The notes beneath the pieces were generated by a model, which saw nothing but the letters and a program-made list of their open reading frames with translations, searched no databases and was not told the DNA's origin. This document shows, one piece after another, positions 49,886-60,078 of a stretch of DNA of 64,000 nt. The position numbers and the translations under genes are program-made. Numbering within the stretch: the stretch's first letter is position 1; each line of letters opens with the position of its first letter. Source of the DNA: Novosphingobium arvoryzae (GTDB lineage Bacteria; Pseudomonadota; Alphaproteobacteria; Sphingomonadales; Sphingomonadaceae); NCBI RefSeq assembly GCF_014652615.1, contig NZ_BMZD01000001.1, positions 598,380 through 662,379 on the forward strand, read 5' to 3'.

Positions 49886-52246
49886 TTAGAGCGGATTGCC
49901 GTCGCGATCACGGTAGATGTCGCGGCGGCCGACATGGTTGGCGGGGCCGACGAAGCCGTCCGCTTCCATCCGTTCGACCCACTTGGCCGCCGTGTTGTAG
50001 CCCACGCCCAGCTGGCGCTGGAGCCAGCTGGCCGAAGCCTTCTGGCTTTCGAACACGATCTGGCAGGCCTGCCGGTACTTGCGCTCCTCCGGGTTGTCGG
50101 AAGCCGTCGCGTCGAGATCGTCGAACCCGAAACCGCCGTCTTCCGGCTCCTCGGTGACGGAATCGACGTATTCCGGGCTGCCCTGGCCGCGCCAGAAATC
50201 GGCGATCCGTTCCACTTCCTCGTCCGAGACGAACGGGCCGTGGACGCGCTTCACCGGGTCGGTGTTGGGCTTGTAGAGCATGTCGCCCTTGCCCAGCAGC
50301 TGTTCCGCGCCCTGTTCACCCAGGATGGTGCGGCTGTCGATCCGGCTGGTCACGGCAAAGCTGATGCGGGTCGGCAGGTTGGCCTTGATCACGCCGGTGA
50401 TGACGTCGACCGAGGGGCGCTGCGTCGCCATGATCAGGTGGATGCCCGCCGCGCGGCTTTTCTGGGACAGGCGCTGGATCAGCACTTCGATTTCCTTGCC
50501 GACCGTGACCATCAGGTCGGCCAGCTCGTCGACGATCACCACGATCTGCGGCAGCGGCTGGTAATCGAGCTGCTGTTCCTCGAACAGTTCCTCACCCGTG
50601 TCGGGATCGAACCCGATCTGGATGCGGCGGCCCAGCGGCTTGCCCTTGGCGGCGGCGGTACGGACCTTCTCGTTGAAACCGGCGAGGTTGCGGACCGACA
50701 GCTCGCTCATCATGCGATAGCGCCGCTCCATTTCCTCGACCGCCCATTTGAGTGCACGCACGGCCTTGGCCGGCTCGGTCACCACGGGGGAGAGGAGGTG
50801 CGGAATGTCGTCGTAGGACTTCAGTTCGAGCACCTTGGGGTCGACCAGGATCAGCCGGCACTGGGCCGGCGTCAGCCGATAGAGCAGCGAGAGCAGGATC
50901 GTGTTGAGGCCGACCGACTTGCCCGACCCGGTGGTCCCCGCGACCAGCAAGTGCGGCATCGTGGCAAGGTCTGCGACGACCGGCTCCCCGGCAATGTCCT
51001 TGCCCAGGATGATCGGCAGCATGCCCTTGGACCCGGCAAAGGCCTCACTCGCCACCATTTCCTTGAAGCTGACCATCTGGCGGTCGGCATTGGGCAGTTC
51101 GATGCCCATCACGGTGCGGCCCGGAATCGAGGACACGCGCGCGGAAATCGCGCTCATGTTGCGGGCGATGTCGTCGGCCAGCCCGATCACGCGGCTGGCC
51201 TTGATGCCGGGGGCGGGTTCCAGCTCGTACATGGTGACGACCGGGCCGGTGCGCACGGCGGTGATTTCACCCTTCACGTTGAAATCGTCGAGCACGGTTT
51301 CAAGCAGCCGCGCGTTGCGTTCCAGCGCCAGCTTGTCGATCTTCTGCTGCGAATTGGGTGGCGGATCGTGGAGCAGTTCCAGCCCCGGCAGCTCGAAGCT
51401 GTCAAACAGGTCACCCTGCCGCGCGGAGGCGGAGGTCAGCTGGGCGGGTTTGATCGCGCGGGTCGGGTCGGAGATTTCCGGCGCGCGGCGCGGGGTGTCG
51501 GACAGTTCCGGCGCGGGCGCTGTGCGTTCTTCGCGCGGCTTCTTCTCGCGCGCCACCGGGATGACGGCACCGACGGCGGCGGGCAGGGCAGGGCGCCGTT
51601 TCAGCACGGCGGGCAGGGTGAACAGGCTGCCCCAGTCCACCGCGAAGACCCGCCCGGCCAGCACGGCGCCGCCACCCAGGCACAGGATCGCGGCGGCGAG
51701 GATTGCCCAGCCGCGTGCGGCTTCGGGCAGGAACTGCGCCAGTGCGGTGATCGCGCTGGCACCCAGCAGCCCCGAAATCCCGCCAAGGCCGGCGGGAAGT
51801 GAGCCGCGCACCTGATCGAAACCCAGTGCGAGCACGGTCGCCAGCAGCGTCATGGCCAGCAGCAGCACGCCGATCGGGCGCCACCAGGCGTGGTCGGCAT
51901 GGGGCAGGCCCTCGTCGTCTTCCTCGACCAGACGCCACAGCTTGCGCGAAAAGACATAGAGCAGCGGCAGGAACAGCGCCGATACCGGGCCGAACAGGAA
52001 CAGTGCCCGTTCCGCCACCCAGGCCCCGGTTACGCCCATCCAGTTCGCCACGGTGCCGCCCGCCGCGGTCGACGCGCTGGGATCGGTCTGGTGATAGCTG
52101 ATCATCGCCAGCGCGAGGAACACCATGCCTGCCAGCAGGAACAGCGCCCCCGCGATCTCCGCGCTGCGGCGCAGGCTGCGTTTCAGCGCCGCGCGCCAAT
52201 CGACGCGCGCGCCGCGCTGTCCTGCCGAAACTGGCCGTGTTGCCAT
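49886..52246 (-). CDS. ftsK: DNA translocase FtsK
   Basis: The 786-residue protein has four or five N-terminal membrane helices (residues about 20-190), a linker with basic and acidic parts, the motor domain (Walker A AGTTGSGKSVGLN, Walker B IVVIVDELADLMV, MATQRPSVDVITG) and a C-terminal gamma winged helix (QIVFESQKASASWLQRQLGVGYNTAAKWVERME). It acts in chromosome segregation at the septum. ATG 52246 has a GGGGAG ribosome binding site; the longer frame is not needed. Confidence 0.96.
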   Translation of the reverse strand: MATRPVSAGQRGARVDWRAALKRSLRRSAEIAGALFLLAGMVFLALAMISYHQTDPSASTAAGGTVANWMGVTGAWVAERALFLFGPVSALFLPLLYVFSRKLWRLVEEDDEGLPHADHAWWRPIGVLLLAMTLLATVLALGFDQVRGSLPAGLGGISGLLGASAITALAQFLPEAARGWAILAAAILCLGGGAVLAGRVFAVDWGSLFTLPAVLKRRPALPAAVGAVIPVAREKKPREERTAPAPELSDTPRRAPEISDPTRAIKPAQLTSASARQGDLFDSFELPGLELLHDPPPNSQQKIDKLALERNARLLETVLDDFNVKGEITAVRTGPVVTMYELEPAPGIKASRVIGLADDIARNMSAISARVSSIPGRTVMGIELPNADRQMVSFKEMVASEAFAGSKGMLPIILGKDIAGEPVVADLATMPHLLVAGTTGSGKSVGLNTILLSLLYRLTPAQCRLILVDPKVLELKSYDDIPHLLSPVVTEPAKAVRALKWAVEEMERRYRMMSELSVRNLAGFNEKVRTAAAKGKPLGRRIQIGFDPDTGEELFEEQQLDYQPLPQIVVIVDELADLMVTVGKEIEVLIQRLSQKSRAAGIHLIMATQRPSVDVITGVIKANLPTRISFAVTSRIDSRTILGEQGAEQLLGKGDMLYKPNTDPVKRVHGPFVSDEEVERIADFWRGQGSPEYVDSVTEEPEDGGFGFDDLDATASDNPEERKYRQACQIVFESQKASASWLQRQLGVGYNTAAKWVERMEADGFVGPANHVGRRDIYRDRDGNPL

Positions 52247-52327
52247 GATGCTCCCCTTCGCTGGACCGGCGTTATGCGCCTGAGGGCGACTCCGCGTCAA
52301 GAATCCTAGGGAATCTGGCGAGTCGCT

Positions 52328-52876
52328 TTACCGCAAAAGCCCATCGATGGCGGCCCAGCTGGGCCAGTCCAGCCGCTTGGCCGTGGCTGGACGCATCCCC
52401 CCAAGGGCAATCACCGGGCGATCCGCATGGCGCGCGAGCAGCCTGAACCGCAGCGGGCCTAGCACTTTCCCGCCTGGGTGGGAGCGGGTCGGGAACACGG
52501 GCGAGAGCAGCACCGCGTCGGCGCGGTTGGCCCTGCGCAGCTCGTTCAGCGAATGCGCGGTGGCGAGCCGCAGGGCAGCGGGGCCGCGCGCCAGCATTCC
52601 CGGCGAGCCATAGGCCCCGTCCGCGCCCCAGCGGCGGGCTTGCTGTGCGTTGCCGGACAGTACGACCGTGTGCCCGCGCGCCCGGGCGAGCCGGGCCAGT
52701 GCCGCGAACCGGGCGCGGCGCTGGGGCGCGGGCAAGTGATAGTGCCGGAAGACCAGCCCGCTGCCTCGCGGTAACCGGCGCAGGATACCCTCCAGCGCGG
52801 TATCGTTGCGCGCATCTGTCAGCAGCCAGATGCGGGGTAGGGGCCAGATGCAGGGTAAGGGGTAGCGCAGCGGCAT
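52328..52876 (-). CDS. Thiamine phosphate synthase family protein (TenI/ThiE-like)
   Basis: The 182-residue protein resembles short ThiE/TenI barrel proteins: WLLTDARND, LVFRHYHLP, AHSLNELRRA, DAVLLSPVFPTRSHPGGKVLGPLRF and VIALGGM. It is shorter than typical ThiE (about 210) and the pyrimidine-binding residues are not evident, so TenI-like function or a diverged role is possible. ATG 52876 is chosen; the rest of the long frame is the shadow of the opposite gene. It is divergent from the YggS-like gene. Confidence 0.78.
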   Translation of the reverse strand: MPLRYPLPCIWPLPRIWLLTDARNDTALEGILRRLPRGSGLVFRHYHLPAPQRRARFAALARLARARGHTVVLSGNAQQARRWGADGAYGSPGMLARGPAALRLATAHSLNELRRANRADAVLLSPVFPTRSHPGGKVLGPLRFRLLARHADRPVIALGGMRPATAKRLDWPSWAAIDGLLR

Positions 52877-52898
52877 CGGCCCGCTATAGCAGCGCGCC

Positions 52899-53552
52899 AT
52901 GGAACAGGCACTCGAAGAAGTTCGCACCCGCATCGCCCACGCCGCCCGGATCGCCCGCCGCGACCCTGGCGAGGTCACGCTGATCGCGGTCAGCAAGACC
53001 CATCCGGCCGAGGCGATTGCCCGGCTGATCGCCGCCGGGCAGCGCGTCTTCGGCGAAAACCGGGTGCAGGAAACCGCCGAGAAGTGGCCTGCCTTGCGCG
53101 CCGCGCATCCCGATGTCGAATTGCACCTGGTCGGACAGCTGCAATCGAACAAGGCGGACGAGGCCGTGGCGCTGTTCGATTGCATCCATTCGGTTGACCG
53201 GCCCTCGCTCGTCACCGCGCTGGGCAAGGCGATGGCGAAGGCCGGGCGGCGGGTGCCTTGCTTCGTGCAGGTCAATATTGGTGCGGAAGAACAGAAGGGC
53301 GGCTGCGCGATCGCGGACCTGCCCGCGCTGCTGGAACAGGCCCGCGCCGCGGACCTGCCAGTGATCGGCCTGATGTGCGTGCCGCCCGCGGGGATCGAGG
53401 CGGCGCCGTTTTTCGCCCTGCTCGACAAGCTGGCCCGCGACCATGGTCTGGCCGGGCGCAGCATGGGGATGAGCGACGATTTCGAAACGGCGGTAATGCT
53501 GGGCGCGACCCACATCCGCGTCGGTTCCGCACTGTTTGGCGCGCGCGGGTAA
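52899..53552 (+). CDS. yggS: YggS-family pyridoxal-phosphate-binding protein
   Basis: The 217-residue protein has the PLP-lysine in VTLIAVSKTHPAE, followed by FGENRVQE, LHLVGQLQSNK, VQVNIGAEEQKGGC, GLMCVPP and LSMGMSDDFETAV-like SMGMSDDFETAVMLGATHIRVGSALFG. It belongs to the PLP homeostasis proteins without enzyme activity. It is 23 bases from the divergent ThiE-like gene. Confidence 0.95.
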   Translation: MEQALEEVRTRIAHAARIARRDPGEVTLIAVSKTHPAEAIARLIAAGQRVFGENRVQETAEKWPALRAAHPDVELHLVGQLQSNKADEAVALFDCIHSVDRPSLVTALGKAMAKAGRRVPCFVQVNIGAEEQKGGCAIADLPALLEQARAADLPVIGLMCVPPAGIEAAPFFALLDKLARDHGLAGRSMGMSDDFETAVMLGATHIRVGSALFGARG

Positions 53553-53578
53553 CGGCGGCTTCTTTCCGGTCAGCCCAA

Positions 53579-53612
53579 CAAAAAAAGGGGCAGCTGGTTG
53601 CCCAGCCGCCCC
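53579..53612 (-). terminator. Rho-independent terminator of the TonB receptor gene
   Basis: On the minus strand the hairpin GGGGCGGCTGG / CCAGCTGCCCC with loop GCAA (53587-53612) is followed by seven T residues. It lies 24 bases after the stop codon of the receptor gene. It could also serve the convergent yggS gene. Confidence 0.85.
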
Positions 53613-53635
53613 ATTCTTTTGCGCTACCGCAAGGA

Positions 53636-55939
53636 TCAGAAGTCGTAACCGACTTCGATACCCAGCACGCGGCCCTTGTTGAGCGGCGAGAAGCTGCCAG
53701 CCTTCGGGTTGGCACCGAACGGCACGTCAACACCAGTCGACAGCGGACCACCGAAGATCGGGATCTGCGCTGCGGTACCCAGCTGGGTGTCGCCGCCATG
53801 CTGCACTTCGTCCAGCAGGTTCTTGGCATAGATCGACACGGTCAGGCCGCTGCCGTTCTTCCACGCCAGGTTGGCTTCCAGGTTGTCCGACGCCGTGATC
53901 CAGCCATAGTTGCTGTCGGTGTAGGCATAGCGATCGCGGTGCTGCCACGACAGGCGGCCGGTGACCGAACCTTCACCCACCGGGAAGTCGGCAATCACGC
54001 CGGCGCCGTACGTCCACTTGGGCGTGCGCGGCAGATCGAGGCTAAGGTCAGCCGCGTTCACCACGTTGTCGCCGGTCAGGTCGAACTTGACCGTCTTGTA
54101 GCGCGCGTTGACGTAGCCGACGTTCGCGGTGAACAGCAGGTTGCTGGTCGCGGCAAAGCGGACTTCGGCTTCGGCGCCTTCGATCTTGGCATCGGCGGTG
54201 TTGTAGATCGACTGCGAAACGCCCGAGGTCGAAGCCTGGTTGATTTCGCGCTGCATGTTGCCGACGTCGGTGCGGAACAGTGCCGCGTTCAGCGTCAGCT
54301 TGCGGTCGTCGGTCTGGAACTTCGCGCCGATTTCGTAGCTGTCGACCTGTTCCTCGTCGAAGGACAGGCCGCGGGTTGCCGCCACCAGTTCGAACGCGTT
54401 GGCGTTGGTCACGCGGAAGTTATAGCCGCCCGAGCGGAAGCCACGGGTCCAGTTGGCATAGACCTGCGCGCGGTTGCTGAACTTGTACTGCGCACCCAGC
54501 TTCGGGCTCCAGCTTTCCCAGGTCATCTTGTCAGAAAAGCCGTTGTTCTCGGTCGGGATGATCGGGTTCTTGCCGGTCTGCGGGCAGGTTGCATCGACAA
54601 TCGAGCATGCGGGACGCGGGCGGATGTAGGTGATGTCCACATCCTTGGTTTCCTTCGACCAGCGCACGCCGGCGGTCAGGGTCAGCGCGTCGGTGACGTC
54701 GAAGTCACCCGAAGCGAACAGGCCCAGCACGTCGTGATCCTGCGCGCCGCCGCCATACTGGGTCAGCGGGCTGATGAACGTCGGATAGAACCGCAGTTCG
54801 TCATACCGCAGCTTCTGGGTGAACCAGAAGGCGCCGGTGGTCAGGTCAAGGGCCCCGAAGCGCTGGTTGAAGCGCAGTTCGTCAGAGAACTGCTCCTGCT
54901 TGAAGCGCGTGTTCGAGTGGAACAGGAACCGGGCGGTCGCGTCGATGTCACCGCCGGTCGAGGCGTCATAATTGCGCCAGCCGAAGATGTTGGTCAGCTT
55001 GCCGTCGCCGATCTCGATTTCGGTCTTGTGGCTGGCGAACAGGGTTTCGTTTTCATAGAAGCCCGCGTTGTCGATCGCGAAATCGAACGTGTCGCGCTTG
55101 TAGATCCCGTGGTTCTGGCCCGACGGGCCATCGCCCTTCGAGTGGAAGTATTCCAGCTTGCCGACCATGCGGATGGTTTCAGCCGGGCGGAATTCTAGCG
55201 CGCCGCGCACGATTTCCGTGCTGGCCTTGCCATGGTTCGAACCGTCGAACAGGTTCTTGAAGTAGCCGCCGTCGTTGTTGAAATAGGCGCCGAACTTGAA
55301 GTTCAGCTTGTCGGTCACGATCGGGCCGGACACCACGCCCGAAACCGAGAAGTTCGCGCCGCCGCGCCCACCGTCAACCGGGCCGTCCAGCGAAGCCTTG
55401 ACCTTGCCGCGGAAATCCGGGGTCGGATCGCCGGTGTTGATGATCACCGCGCCGCCCGTGGTGTTGCGGCCGAACAGGATGCCCTGCGGACCACGCGCGA
55501 TTTCGACCGAACCCAGGTCGAACATGTCGAACACCAGGCCGTTGTTCACGCCCATGTAGATGCCATCGACGAACACGCCGACGGTCGGGTCGATCGAGGG
55601 GATCGAGCTGTTCACGCCCAGGCCACGGATCGAGAAGTTGGCAGTCCCGCGCGAGGTGCCAACCTGATCAAGCGACACGTTCGGGGTGCTGTAGGACAGC
55701 GACTGAAGGTCGCGGACCTTGATCGCTTCCAGGCTGCCCTGGCTGAACGCGGTGATCGCGAGCGGAACGGCCTGGACGTTCTCCACGTCCTTCTTCTTGG
55801 TCGCGGTGACGACGATGTCGGCGGTCAGCGCGTCGATCGCGCTGCCTTCTTCTTCCTGCGCAAAGGCAGGGGTTGCGATCGCGGAGGCCAGCAGGCTGGC
55901 TCCGGCGAGCAGCAGCTTCGCCTGATAATTCATGGTCAT
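53636..55939 (-). CDS. TonB-dependent outer-membrane receptor
   Basis: The 767-residue protein has a signal peptide (cleavage after AFAQ), a TonB-box-like stretch (ADIVVTATKK), a plug domain (residues about 45-160, NVQAVPLAITAF..SIRGLGVNS..GVFVDGIYMG) and a long beta-barrel ending in Phe (IEVGYDF), typical of outer-membrane proteins. The substrate is not evident; no neighbouring utilisation genes suggest one. It is monocistronic, with its own terminator. Confidence 0.93.
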   Translation of the reverse strand: MTMNYQAKLLLAGASLLASAIATPAFAQEEEGSAIDALTADIVVTATKKKDVENVQAVPLAITAFSQGSLEAIKVRDLQSLSYSTPNVSLDQVGTSRGTANFSIRGLGVNSSIPSIDPTVGVFVDGIYMGVNNGLVFDMFDLGSVEIARGPQGILFGRNTTGGAVIINTGDPTPDFRGKVKASLDGPVDGGRGGANFSVSGVVSGPIVTDKLNFKFGAYFNNDGGYFKNLFDGSNHGKASTEIVRGALEFRPAETIRMVGKLEYFHSKGDGPSGQNHGIYKRDTFDFAIDNAGFYENETLFASHKTEIEIGDGKLTNIFGWRNYDASTGGDIDATARFLFHSNTRFKQEQFSDELRFNQRFGALDLTTGAFWFTQKLRYDELRFYPTFISPLTQYGGGAQDHDVLGLFASGDFDVTDALTLTAGVRWSKETKDVDITYIRPRPACSIVDATCPQTGKNPIIPTENNGFSDKMTWESWSPKLGAQYKFSNRAQVYANWTRGFRSGGYNFRVTNANAFELVAATRGLSFDEEQVDSYEIGAKFQTDDRKLTLNAALFRTDVGNMQREINQASTSGVSQSIYNTADAKIEGAEAEVRFAATSNLLFTANVGYVNARYKTVKFDLTGDNVVNAADLSLDLPRTPKWTYGAGVIADFPVGEGSVTGRLSWQHRDRYAYTDSNYGWITASDNLEANLAWKNGSGLTVSIYAKNLLDEVQHGGDTQLGTAAQIPIFGGPLSTGVDVPFGANPKAGSFSPLNKGRVLGIEVGYDF

Positions 55940-56214
55940 ATCAACTCCCTGAAAGACCCGTGCTTGTGTTTAGCGGGGCGCACTTAGGCGCTCGCTCTGC
56001 GTTTGCAACGGGCGATTGGAATAAAATTGCGCACCCGTTTTGGCGATTGCACGGCGCGCGGAGCTGCACAGCGGGAAATTTCGCTACGGAAAGCATACCT
56101 TTGGTGTGGCGGGCGCGGCAGCCTTCGTCCTTTGCCGCGCCAGGCTCAATTCACCGCATTTTGGCCGGAGCGTTGCAGGGATGTCGCACTTTTCAGTGGC
56201 TTGAAACCCGGGTT

Positions 56215-57711
56215 TCAGCTGGCCGACTGGCTGGCGTGACGGCTGAGTTCATCGCCGGTCAGCGTGACCACGTGCAGCAGGTTGGTCGAACCCGGCGTGC
56301 CGAACGGCACCCCGGCCAGCGTCACCAGCTTTGACCCTGCCACCCCGAACCCGTGGCGCAGCGCCATGCGCTTGCCCTTGGCGATCATTTCCTCGAAGCT
56401 GCCGATATCCTTCGTGGTCACCGCATGCGCCCCCCACAGCAGGGCGAGCCGCCGCGCGATCTTCTGCGACGGGGTCAGTACCAGCATCGGCGCGGCAGGG
56501 CGTTCGCGTGCCACGCGGCGGGCGGTCGAGCCTGATCCGGTGAACACGATCACGCCCGAAATTGCCACCGTCTGGATGATCGAGGCACAGGCCTGGGCCA
56601 GCGCGTCGGCGGTGGTGTGGTCGGGCAGCACTTCGGCAAAGCTGACCTGCTGGCGATAGCCGGGGTCGCGTTCCACCTGGCTGGCGATCCGGTCCATGAT
56701 CGTCACGGCCTCCACCGGCCAGGCCCCGCTGGCGGTTTCGGCCGATAGCATCACCGCGTCCGCACCGTCATAGACCGCGTTTGCCACGTCCGACACTTCG
56801 GCGCGCGTCGGGGCGGGGCTTTCGATCATCGATTCCAGCATCTGCGTGGCAACGACCACCGGCTTGCCGGAGCGGCGCGTGGCGGCGACGATCATCTTCT
56901 GCAGCGGCGGCACTTCCTCGGGGTTCAGTTCCACCCCCAGATCGCCGCGCGCCACCATGATCGCGTCCGCCAGTTCGATGATCTCGTCCAGCCGGTCAAT
57001 CGCGGCCGGCTTTTCGATCTTGGCCATCAGCGCGCCATATCCGCCCATCAGGCGGCGGGCCTCGGCGACATCCTCGGGCCGCTGCACGAACGACAGTGCG
57101 ATCCAGTCCGCCCCGTGCTGCACGGCGAAGGCCAGGTCGCGGCGGTCCTTTTCGGTCAGCGCGGGTACGGGCACCACCGCATCGGGCACGTTCACGCCCT
57201 TGCGGTCGGAAATGACCCCGCCGACTTCGGCCGAGCACAGGATCGCGTCCTCGCTCGCCCGGATCACTTTCAGACGCAGCTTGCCATCGTCGATCAGCAG
57301 GCGCTGCCCCTTTTCCAGCACGCCGAACAACTCCGGATGCGGCAGGCAGACGCGGGTTTCGTCACCGGGGGCGGGATTGCGGTCCAGCGTGAAGTGGCTG
57401 CCGTGGCGGATCACCGCCTTGCCGCCGGCGAACTGGCCGACGCGCAGCTTCGGGCCCTGCAAATCACACAGGATGCCGACGGGGCGACCGATTGCCTTTT
57501 CCACCGCACGGATCGCGGCGATCGTTTCGGCGTGGGTTTCGTGATCGCCGTGGCTCATGTTCACGCGAAACGCATCGGCGCCGGCGCGCAGCAGCTTTTC
57601 GATCATTTCGGGCGAGCGGCTGGCCGGGCCGAGCGTGGCGAGGATCTTGACCTTGCGTCCGCGGGTCATCGCGCCTTTTGGTGCCGCGCCGTGCTGATCG
57701 ATCTTGGCCAC
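56215..57711 (-). CDS. pyk: Pyruvate kinase
   Basis: The 498-residue protein has the motifs KILATLGPASRSPEMIEKLL, GADAFRVNMSHGDH, DLQGPKLRVG, MVARGDLGVE, VVATQMLESMI and VMLSAETASG. It converts phosphoenolpyruvate and ADP to pyruvate and ATP. It is divergent from the DUF1244 gene, with 67 bases between the starts, so the two share a promoter region. Confidence 0.97.
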   Translation of the reverse strand: MAKIDQHGAAPKGAMTRGRKVKILATLGPASRSPEMIEKLLRAGADAFRVNMSHGDHETHAETIAAIRAVEKAIGRPVGILCDLQGPKLRVGQFAGGKAVIRHGSHFTLDRNPAPGDETRVCLPHPELFGVLEKGQRLLIDDGKLRLKVIRASEDAILCSAEVGGVISDRKGVNVPDAVVPVPALTEKDRRDLAFAVQHGADWIALSFVQRPEDVAEARRLMGGYGALMAKIEKPAAIDRLDEIIELADAIMVARGDLGVELNPEEVPPLQKMIVAATRRSGKPVVVATQMLESMIESPAPTRAEVSDVANAVYDGADAVMLSAETASGAWPVEAVTIMDRIASQVERDPGYRQQVSFAEVLPDHTTADALAQACASIIQTVAISGVIVFTGSGSTARRVARERPAAPMLVLTPSQKIARRLALLWGAHAVTTKDIGSFEEMIAKGKRMALRHGFGVAGSKLVTLAGVPFGTPGSTNLLHVVTLTGDELSRHASQSAS

Positions 57712-57778
57712 TGTGCTTCCCTTCCGTTATCGCCTGCCCCTATGGCAAAGCGCGCCTGAAAACCCAAGGACCTACCCC

Positions 57779-58108
57779 ATGAGCTGTTCCGAAAATACGA
57801 ATGCGGCCCCCGGCGATCCCCTGGATACGCTGGAAGATGCCGTCGCTGCCGCTGCGTTCCGCCGACTGGTGCGGCATTTGCGCCACCGCCACGATGCCCA
57901 GAACATTGACCTGATGGGCCTGTCCGGCTTTTGCCGCAACTGCCTGGCCGACTGGATCGTCGAGGCCGGCGCGCCTTATGACAAGGCCGGCGCGCGGGCG
58001 GTGATCCACGGGATGCCCTTTGCGGAATGGAAAGAGCGCTTCCAGACCGAGGCGACAGCGGAGCAGCTGGCCCGCATGGAAGCCAGCCTCAAGCTGAACG
58101 ATCACTGA
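57779..58108 (+). CDS. DUF1244 protein
   Basis: The 109-residue protein has the DUF1244 core FRRLVRHLRHRHDAQNIDLMGLSGFCRNCLADWI, with the pair Cys-x2-Cys, and a C-terminal PFAEWKERFQ. The function is unknown. ATG 57779 is chosen since upstream residues are not family-like. It stands between pyk and the GapR-like gene. Confidence 0.9.
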   Translation: MSCSENTNAAPGDPLDTLEDAVAAAAFRRLVRHLRHRHDAQNIDLMGLSGFCRNCLADWIVEAGAPYDKAGARAVIHGMPFAEWKERFQTEATAEQLARMEASLKLNDH

Positions 58109-58206
58109 CGCCGGATTTCCACAGCCGCCGCTTTGCCCGAAGCCCTGCCGCTCGCTAGAGGGCGTGCAACCGATTCACCCGCTGATTATATCCGGAGAAG
58201 TTCCCG

Positions 58207-58443
58207 ATGGCCGAAAATACCGACGACCGCCTGCGCCTGCTGATCGAACGCGTCGAGCGTCTGGAAGAAGAAAAGAAGGGCATCCAGGACGACATCAAGG
58301 ACGTCTATGGCGAAGCCAAGGCCGTGGGTTACGACGCCAAGATCATGCGCCAGATTGTCCGCCTGCGGAAGATGAAGCCTGATGATCGCCGCGAAATGGA
58401 CATGATCCTGGACACCTACAAGGCTGCGCTCGGCCTTGACTGA
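58207..58443 (+). CDS. gapR: GapR-family nucleoid-associated protein (DUF2312)
   Basis: The 78-residue protein is a coiled coil with the GapR pattern: [48 protein letters not shown]. In Caulobacter GapR binds overtwisted AT-rich DNA ahead of the replication fork and stimulates topoisomerases. The length is typical. It is strongly conserved among alphaproteobacteria. Confidence 0.94.
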   Translation: MAENTDDRLRLLIERVERLEEEKKGIQDDIKDVYGEAKAVGYDAKIMRQIVRLRKMKPDDRREMDMILDTYKAALGLD

Positions 58444-58608
58444 GTTGTTCCTGCGAAATTCGCGATAGAGCGATTTCGGGCCGAAACCGTAACAGCCGAA
58501 ACGCGGTTCTGGATATGACACCAGTCCGCCCGGACCGAATTTCTTGGTAATCGGGGGAGCGCATCCTATCTTGTTGGTCTGAGCCACTTTCAGGAGGAGC
58601 CGCTCCCC

Positions 58609-58926
58609 ATGATTTCCACTACTACCAATTCGATCGAGGGCCTGCCGGTCCAGAAGTATTACGGCATCGTCACCGGCGAAGTGATCGTCGGCGCGAACAT
58701 CTTCCGCGACCTGTTCGCCAGCGTGCGCGACATCGTTGGCGGGCGTTCGGGGAGTTATGAGGACGTGCTGGCCCGCGCCCGCAAGCAGGCGCTGGAGGAA
58801 ATGGAAGCCCAGGCTGCCGCACTTGGCGGCAATGCCGTGATCGGCGTGGACATCGATTACGAAGTGCTCGGCTCCAACGGGTCGATGCTGATGGTCAGCT
58901 GTTCGGGCACTGCCGTGGTTGTCTGA
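58609..58926 (+). CDS. YbjQ-family protein
   Basis: The 105-residue protein matches the UPF0145/YbjQ family: [33 protein letters not shown], then [25 protein letters not shown]. It forms a pentameric ring in known structures; some members are called heavy-metal-binding, but no function is established. An AGGAGGAG ribosome binding site precedes the ATG. Confidence 0.92.
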   Translation: MISTTTNSIEGLPVQKYYGIVTGEVIVGANIFRDLFASVRDIVGGRSGSYEDVLARARKQALEEMEAQAAALGGNAVIGVDIDYEVLGSNGSMLMVSCSGTAVVV

Positions 58927-58981
58927 TCGCCTCTAACCGGCTAGGGGCGGGCCAAATCCACCCCTAGCTGACGGCGTTCCC

Positions 58982-59725
58982 ATGGCAGGCCATTCCAAAT
59001 TCAAGAATATCATGCACCGCAAGGGTGCGCAGGATAAGAAGCGCTCGGCGCAGTTTTCCAAGCTGTCCCGCGAAATCACCGTGGCCGCCAAGATGGGCAT
59101 GCCCGATCCTGACATGAACCCGCGCCTGCGCGCCGCCGTGAACGCGGCCAAGGCCCAGTCGATGCCCAAGGACAACATCCAGCGCGCCATCGAAAAGGCG
59201 AGCAAGGGCGACGCGGAAAACTATGAAGAAGTGCGCTATGAAGGCTATGGCCCCGGCGGCGTGGCGCTCATCGTCGAGGCGCTGACTGACAACCGCAACC
59301 GCACCGCTACCAACGTACGCACCGCCTTCGCCAAGAACGGCGGCAACCTTGGCGCGTCGGGCGCGGTCAGCCACGGCTTCGAACGCCTCGGCCTGATCGA
59401 GTACGCCGGCAGCGTGGGCGACGAGGACAAGGTTCTTGAAGCCGCGATCGAAGCCGGCGCGGACGACGTGGAAAGCGACGCCGACAGCCACGCGATCTGG
59501 GTCGCGGTGGAAAACCTCCACCCGGTCGCGCGCGAGCTGGAAAAGGTGCTGGGCGAAGCGGAAGGCGTGAAGCTGGCATGGAAGCCCAGCCTGAAGGTCG
59601 ATGTGGACGAAGACACCGCCAAGACCTTGCTCAAGCTGATCGACGTGCTGGACGACGATGACGACGTTCAGACCGTGTGGGGCAACTACGAAATCTCCGA
59701 CGCGGTAATGGAGAAGCTGGGCTGA
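58982..59725 (+). CDS. yebC: YebC/PmpR-family regulatory protein
   Basis: The 247-residue protein begins [21 protein letters not shown] and contains [28 protein letters not shown], the family hallmarks. Recent work links YebC-type proteins to translation of proline-rich stretches; earlier work described DNA-binding. It is the first gene of the group yebC - DUF3147 - ruvC, which are 1 base apart each. Confidence 0.96.
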   Translation: MAGHSKFKNIMHRKGAQDKKRSAQFSKLSREITVAAKMGMPDPDMNPRLRAAVNAAKAQSMPKDNIQRAIEKASKGDAENYEEVRYEGYGPGGVALIVEALTDNRNRTATNVRTAFAKNGGNLGASGAVSHGFERLGLIEYAGSVGDEDKVLEAAIEAGADDVESDADSHAIWVAVENLHPVARELEKVLGEAEGVKLAWKPSLKVDVDEDTAKTLLKLIDVLDDDDDVQTVWGNYEISDAVMEKLG

Positions 59726-59726
59726 C

Positions 59727-60077
59727 ATGTTCCAGCTGATCGCCAAGGCACTGCTTTCGGGGGTGCTGATCGTCGCGATCGCGGAAATCGGCAAGCGTCT
59801 GCCCACGCTCGGTGCCTTGGTGGCGTCGCTGCCGCTAGTGTCGGTACTGGGCATGATGCTGCTGTGGCACCAGCGCCCCGATGCCGAGAACATGGCCGTT
59901 CATGCCGAGGCGACGTTCTGGTACGTCCTGCCCTCGCTGCCGATGTTCCTGCTGATCCCGGCGATGCTGCGCGGGGGCTTCGGCTTCTGGTCGGCACTGG
60001 CGGTTGGCTGCGTGCTGACCATCGTGCTCTACTTGCTGATGATGCAGGTCGGCCCGCGCCTCGGCCTGCGGCTGTGA
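59727..60077 (+). CDS. DUF3147 membrane protein
   Basis: The 116-residue protein has four hydrophobic helices and the pattern [40 protein letters not shown] of DUF3147. It is an inner-membrane protein without known function. It lies between yebC and ruvC with one-base gaps, so it is translated in the same operon. Confidence 0.88.
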   Translation: MFQLIAKALLSGVLIVAIAEIGKRLPTLGALVASLPLVSVLGMMLLWHQRPDAENMAVHAEATFWYVLPSLPMFLLIPAMLRGGFGFWSALAVGCVLTIVLYLLMMQVGPRLGLRL

Positions 60078-60078
60078 C